DNA of 64,000 nucleotides from Novosphingobium lentum NBRC 107847. GTDB taxonomy: Bacteria; Pseudomonadota; Alphaproteobacteria; Sphingomonadales; Sphingomonadaceae. The notes beneath the pieces were generated by a model. That model saw nothing but the letters and a program-made list of their open reading frames with translations. It was not told where the DNA came from and ran no database searches. Location of the stretch: the NCBI RefSeq assembly GCF_001590965.1, contig NZ_BCTW01000017.1:1-64000 (forward strand), given 5' to 3'. Positions 61,687-64,000 of this stretch are shown piece after piece (the stretch's first letter is position 1; every line of letters begins with the position of its first letter). Position numbers and translations under genes: made by a program.

Positions 61687-61929
61687 ATGGCGGCGACTCC
61701 AGTTATCGGCTTGTCCCCGGTCACCTTCCTGAGTGAAGACGCCAACACGGTGGGCTCACAATTTCAAATACCGCTGGCGGTTTTGAAATTCGATTCGAAA
61801 GGTGTGATCGATCCATCGGACTGGCCGCCGGTCAAGGCCAAGAAACTTGGCACGAAAGATTCCAAGTTACTCCCCCTGCTGCTTGCCGACCTGCTGAAGC
61901 GCGGGATCCTGTCCGCGCCGTCTCCCTGA
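61687..61929 (+). CDS. Small protein of unknown function heading a contractile-system operon
   Basis: The 80-residue protein starts at ATG 61687, with AGAGGAA six bases upstream, an unusually strong ribosome-binding site for this window. It has no signal peptide, no membrane helix and no family that I recognise. The N-terminal half is mixed, and the end is helical and basic (KAKKLGTKDSKLLPLLLADLLKRG). It is 87 bp upstream of the sheath gene, on the same strand, so it is probably part of the particle or its regulation. Small accessory proteins are common at the start of such clusters. Confidence 0.72.
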   Translation: MAATPVIGLSPVTFLSEDANTVGSQFQIPLAVLKFDSKGVIDPSDWPPVKAKKLGTKDSKLLPLLLADLLKRGILSAPSP

Positions 61930-62016
61930 CTTTCGATCGCCCCTCCCGACGTTCGATCCTGCCATTGACTGCCCTCCTGGACGCGCCCGGCGCGTCGCAG
62001 ACATCGAGGTTCCTTC

Positions 62017-63627
62017 ATGTCCGTCACGCCCAGCTATCCTGGCCTCTACATCCAGGAAATTCCGTCGAATTCGCACGCCATCGTGCCCGCACCGACCTCG
62101 GTTGCGGCGTTCGTCGGCTATGTCCACCCCTACAAGAACCCGGGGTTCGACGCGAACGGGCTGACCCCGGTGGTCGAGCTGTTCAGCTTCAGCGACTATG
62201 AGAAGTATTTCGGCGGGCTGTTCTCCAGCGGGATCACTGACGCCGCGCTGCCCCGCGCGGTGTACCAGTTTTTCCTCAACGGCGGTTCGACCGCCTACGT
62301 CTGCGGGCTGCGGCCGGGGTTCGTCGATTCAGCCGCCACCACGATCCGGCTGGGCGGCGCGGGCGGCACGGTCGTGACGGGGAACCTTGCCACCACCGGC
62401 GGCGGCGGCATCACCTTCACCGCGCTGGAACCCACCGACGTCGTGGCGATGACGGTGAACGTGATCAACATCCGCAACGATCCGGCAACCTCGACACGCA
62501 CGATGTTCGACCTGGTGGTCACGTATGGATCGCGGGTCGAAACCTATCGCGGGCTGGTGCTGCCGGCGGCGGTCGGCACCACTGACTTCGCGGCGGTCAA
62601 CGGTGCATCGACACTGGTCAGGCTGAGCCCGACCGGCGCCAACTGGGGCGCCCCGTTCCCGGCGGCCGTCACCCAGCCCACGTTCGCGCTGAACCCGCTG
62701 CCGGCCAATCCGCTGTCCACGTCGTTCATCGCGGCCGATTTCCTTGCCGCGTTTGCCGAGAACGGGCCGCTCGACAATATCGAGGTGTTCAACCTGCTGC
62801 TGATCCCCGGCGTGGCCGACAATGCGGTGGTCAGCGCCGCGATGGCCTTTGCCGAGCGCAAGCGCGCGTTCGCGATCATCGATCCACCACCGCAGGCCCC
62901 GGCGGTTGGCATCGGCACCCCCGCGCCGATCGGGGACTGGATGGAGGGGAAGAACGGCCTGTCGATCCCGCGCAGCCAGAACGCCGCGCTGTATTTCCCC
63001 TACCTCAATTCGACCGACCCGGTGACCGGCAAGTCCACGCCGATGGCGCCGAGCGGGTTCGTGGCCGGGATCTATGCCCGCACCGATGCCAGCCGCGGCG
63101 TGTGGAAGGCGCCTGCCGGCCTGGCCACCACGGTTCTCAACACCACCGGGCCGGTGGCCAGCGGCATCATGAACGATCCGCAGCAGGGCGTTCTCAACCT
63201 CGATTCGGTCAACTGCCTGCGCAGTTTTGCCGGGATCGGCACCGTGGTGTGGGGCGCACGCACGATCGTGGCCAACAACACCGCGTTCGCGCAGTCGATG
63301 TACGTGCCGGTGCGGCGGATGACGCTGTTCATCGAGCAGACGCTGCTCGCCAACCTCAAATGGGTGGTGTTCGAACCCAACGACGAGCCGCTGTGGTCCG
63401 CGATCCGCAGCTCGATCGAAGGGTTCATGCTGTCGCTGTTCAAGCAGGGCGCGTTGCAGGGCGCCTCGCCCAGCCAGGCCTTCCAGGTCAAGTGCGATGC
63501 CAGCACCACCACATCGGACGACCAGCTCAAGGGCATCGTCAACATCGTCGTGGCGTTCGCGCCCCTCAAGCCGGCGGAATTCGTGATCATCCAGATCGCG
63601 CAACTCGCCGGCCAGGCCGCAAGCTAG
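62017..63627 (+). CDS. Contractile sheath protein (phage tail sheath family)
   Basis: The 536-residue protein begins SYPGLYIQEIPS followed by TSVAAFVGYV (about residues 4-36), the typical N-terminal pattern of tail sheath proteins. VYQFFLNGGSTAYVCGL follows (about 84-100). The conserved C-terminal part includes GVLNLDSVNCLRSFAGIGTVVWGARTI (split by GxxxWGARTI), and VPVRRMTLFIEQTLL with WVVFEPNDEPLWSAIRSSIEGF. These are the sheath interlock regions. ATG 62017 has GAGG seven bases upstream. Together with the tube gene it makes the contractile shaft of an extracellular injection system or related phage tail-like particle. Length is close to single-domain sheaths of such systems. Confidence 0.93.
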   Translation: MSVTPSYPGLYIQEIPSNSHAIVPAPTSVAAFVGYVHPYKNPGFDANGLTPVVELFSFSDYEKYFGGLFSSGITDAALPRAVYQFFLNGGSTAYVCGLRPGFVDSAATTIRLGGAGGTVVTGNLATTGGGGITFTALEPTDVVAMTVNVINIRNDPATSTRTMFDLVVTYGSRVETYRGLVLPAAVGTTDFAAVNGASTLVRLSPTGANWGAPFPAAVTQPTFALNPLPANPLSTSFIAADFLAAFAENGPLDNIEVFNLLLIPGVADNAVVSAAMAFAERKRAFAIIDPPPQAPAVGIGTPAPIGDWMEGKNGLSIPRSQNAALYFPYLNSTDPVTGKSTPMAPSGFVAGIYARTDASRGVWKAPAGLATTVLNTTGPVASGIMNDPQQGVLNLDSVNCLRSFAGIGTVVWGARTIVANNTAFAQSMYVPVRRMTLFIEQTLLANLKWVVFEPNDEPLWSAIRSSIEGFMLSLFKQGALQGASPSQAFQVKCDASTTTSDDQLKGIVNIVVAFAPLKPAEFVIIQIAQLAGQAAS

Positions 63628-63639
63628 AAAGAGGGCGTC

Positions 63640-64000
63640 ATGGGCAAGCCGTTCACCGTCAACATCAACCGCTACGATCCGTACAAGACGTACCGGTTCC
63701 TCGTCTATTTCGGCACCTCGACATCACCCGTCGCGGCGGTCAGTAAAGTCGGCGGACTGAAGCGATCGAGCGACGTGATCGAGTACAAGGAGGGCGGCAA
63801 CCCCGTCATCCTCAAGGGGCTGGGGCGCACGAAGTACGATGCGATCACGCTCGAGCGCGGGCTGACGCAGGACCAGGACTTCGTCGAGTGGGCCAACGCC
63901 TCGCAAGTGCTCGACAAGGGATCGCCCAAGACTTCGCTGAAGAACCTGCGGCGCGAAGTGCGGATCGATCTGCTGAACGAGGAAGGCCAGCCGGTCTGGC
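63640..64000 (+). CDS. Inner tube protein (phage tail tube/gp19-like), partial
   Basis: The gene starts at ATG 63640, after GAGGG, and runs off the window with 120 codons visible. MGKPFTVNINRYDPYKTYRFLVYFG, SKVGGLKRSSDVIEYKEGGNP and LKGLGRTKYDAITLERGLTQDQDFVEWA match the tail-tube protein family (DUF/gp19-like) of contractile systems. The tube lies within the contracted sheath and is propelled through the target envelope. It is 12 bp behind the sheath gene and on the same strand. Baseplate, spike and effector genes are expected further right, outside the window. Confidence 0.9.
   Translation, partial: MGKPFTVNINRYDPYKTYRFLVYFGTSTSPVAAVSKVGGLKRSSDVIEYKEGGNPVILKGLGRTKYDAITLERGLTQDQDFVEWANASQVLDKGSPKTSLKNLRREVRIDLLNEEGQPVW

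Overview
The window is high-G+C DNA with dense genes and several features that point to an alphaproteobacterium, most likely a member of the Sphingomonadales; the genus cannot be fixed from the sequence alone. The evidence is an imuA-imuB-dnaE2 cassette behind a GTTC-N7-GTTC LexA box, a Ku/LigD end-joining pair, a long TonB-dependent receptor next to a CocE-type hydrolase, and frequent TTG and GTG starts. No rRNA, tRNA, insertion sequence or CRISPR array was seen.

Layout. 1-3.7 kb: two FAD-dependent oxidoreductases and a spermidine-synthase-like methyltransferase-fold protein. 4.1-7.4 kb: three translationally coupled TadG/TadE-type genes without the rest of a tad pilus locus. 7.4-37.7 kb: a large capsule locus of the ABC-transporter type. 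It holds the CMP-Kdo pathway (kdsD, kdsB, kdsA), an outer-membrane export lipoprotein, the KpsE/KpsM/KpsT export machinery, the KpsC and KpsS Kdo-linker enzymes, GDP-mannose 4,6-dehydratase, many glycosyltransferases, three small-molecule-type methyltransferases, a sulfotransferase, a DUF4214 protein, and a lipid-desaturase-like membrane protein. The expected product is a polysaccharide built on a poly-Kdo lipid linker in the cytoplasm and exported by KpsMT, KpsE and the outer-membrane protein. The most unusual pair is an FkbM methyltransferase with a coiled coil of about 230 residues, followed directly by a 1163-residue multidomain glycosyltransferase. This resembles the WbdD/WbdA logic of chain-length control in E. 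coli O9a.

37.7-44 kb: two transglutaminase-like genes, an N-formylglutamate amidohydrolase-like gene, trhO, a GST-like gene, a GDT1/UPF0016 manganese transporter behind a yybP-ykoY riboswitch, and an alpha/beta-hydrolase-like gene. A long intergenic inverted repeat follows. 44.2-49.8 kb: the SOS mutasome (dnaE2, imuB, imuA). 49.9-55.1 kb: a TetR regulator divergent from a TonB-dependent receptor and a secreted CocE/NonD hydrolase. 55.1-60.1 kb: an L,D-transpeptidase-fold protein, a small lipoprotein, ligD, ku and a small membrane protein.

60.6-64 kb: a LuxR-type regulator with a degenerate receiver domain, a small unknown gene, a contractile sheath protein and the first part of a tube protein. 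This looks like the left end of an extracellular contractile injection system (or related tail-like particle) that continues beyond the window. Frames are open on several strands because of base composition; many long antisense frames were judged to be shadows.
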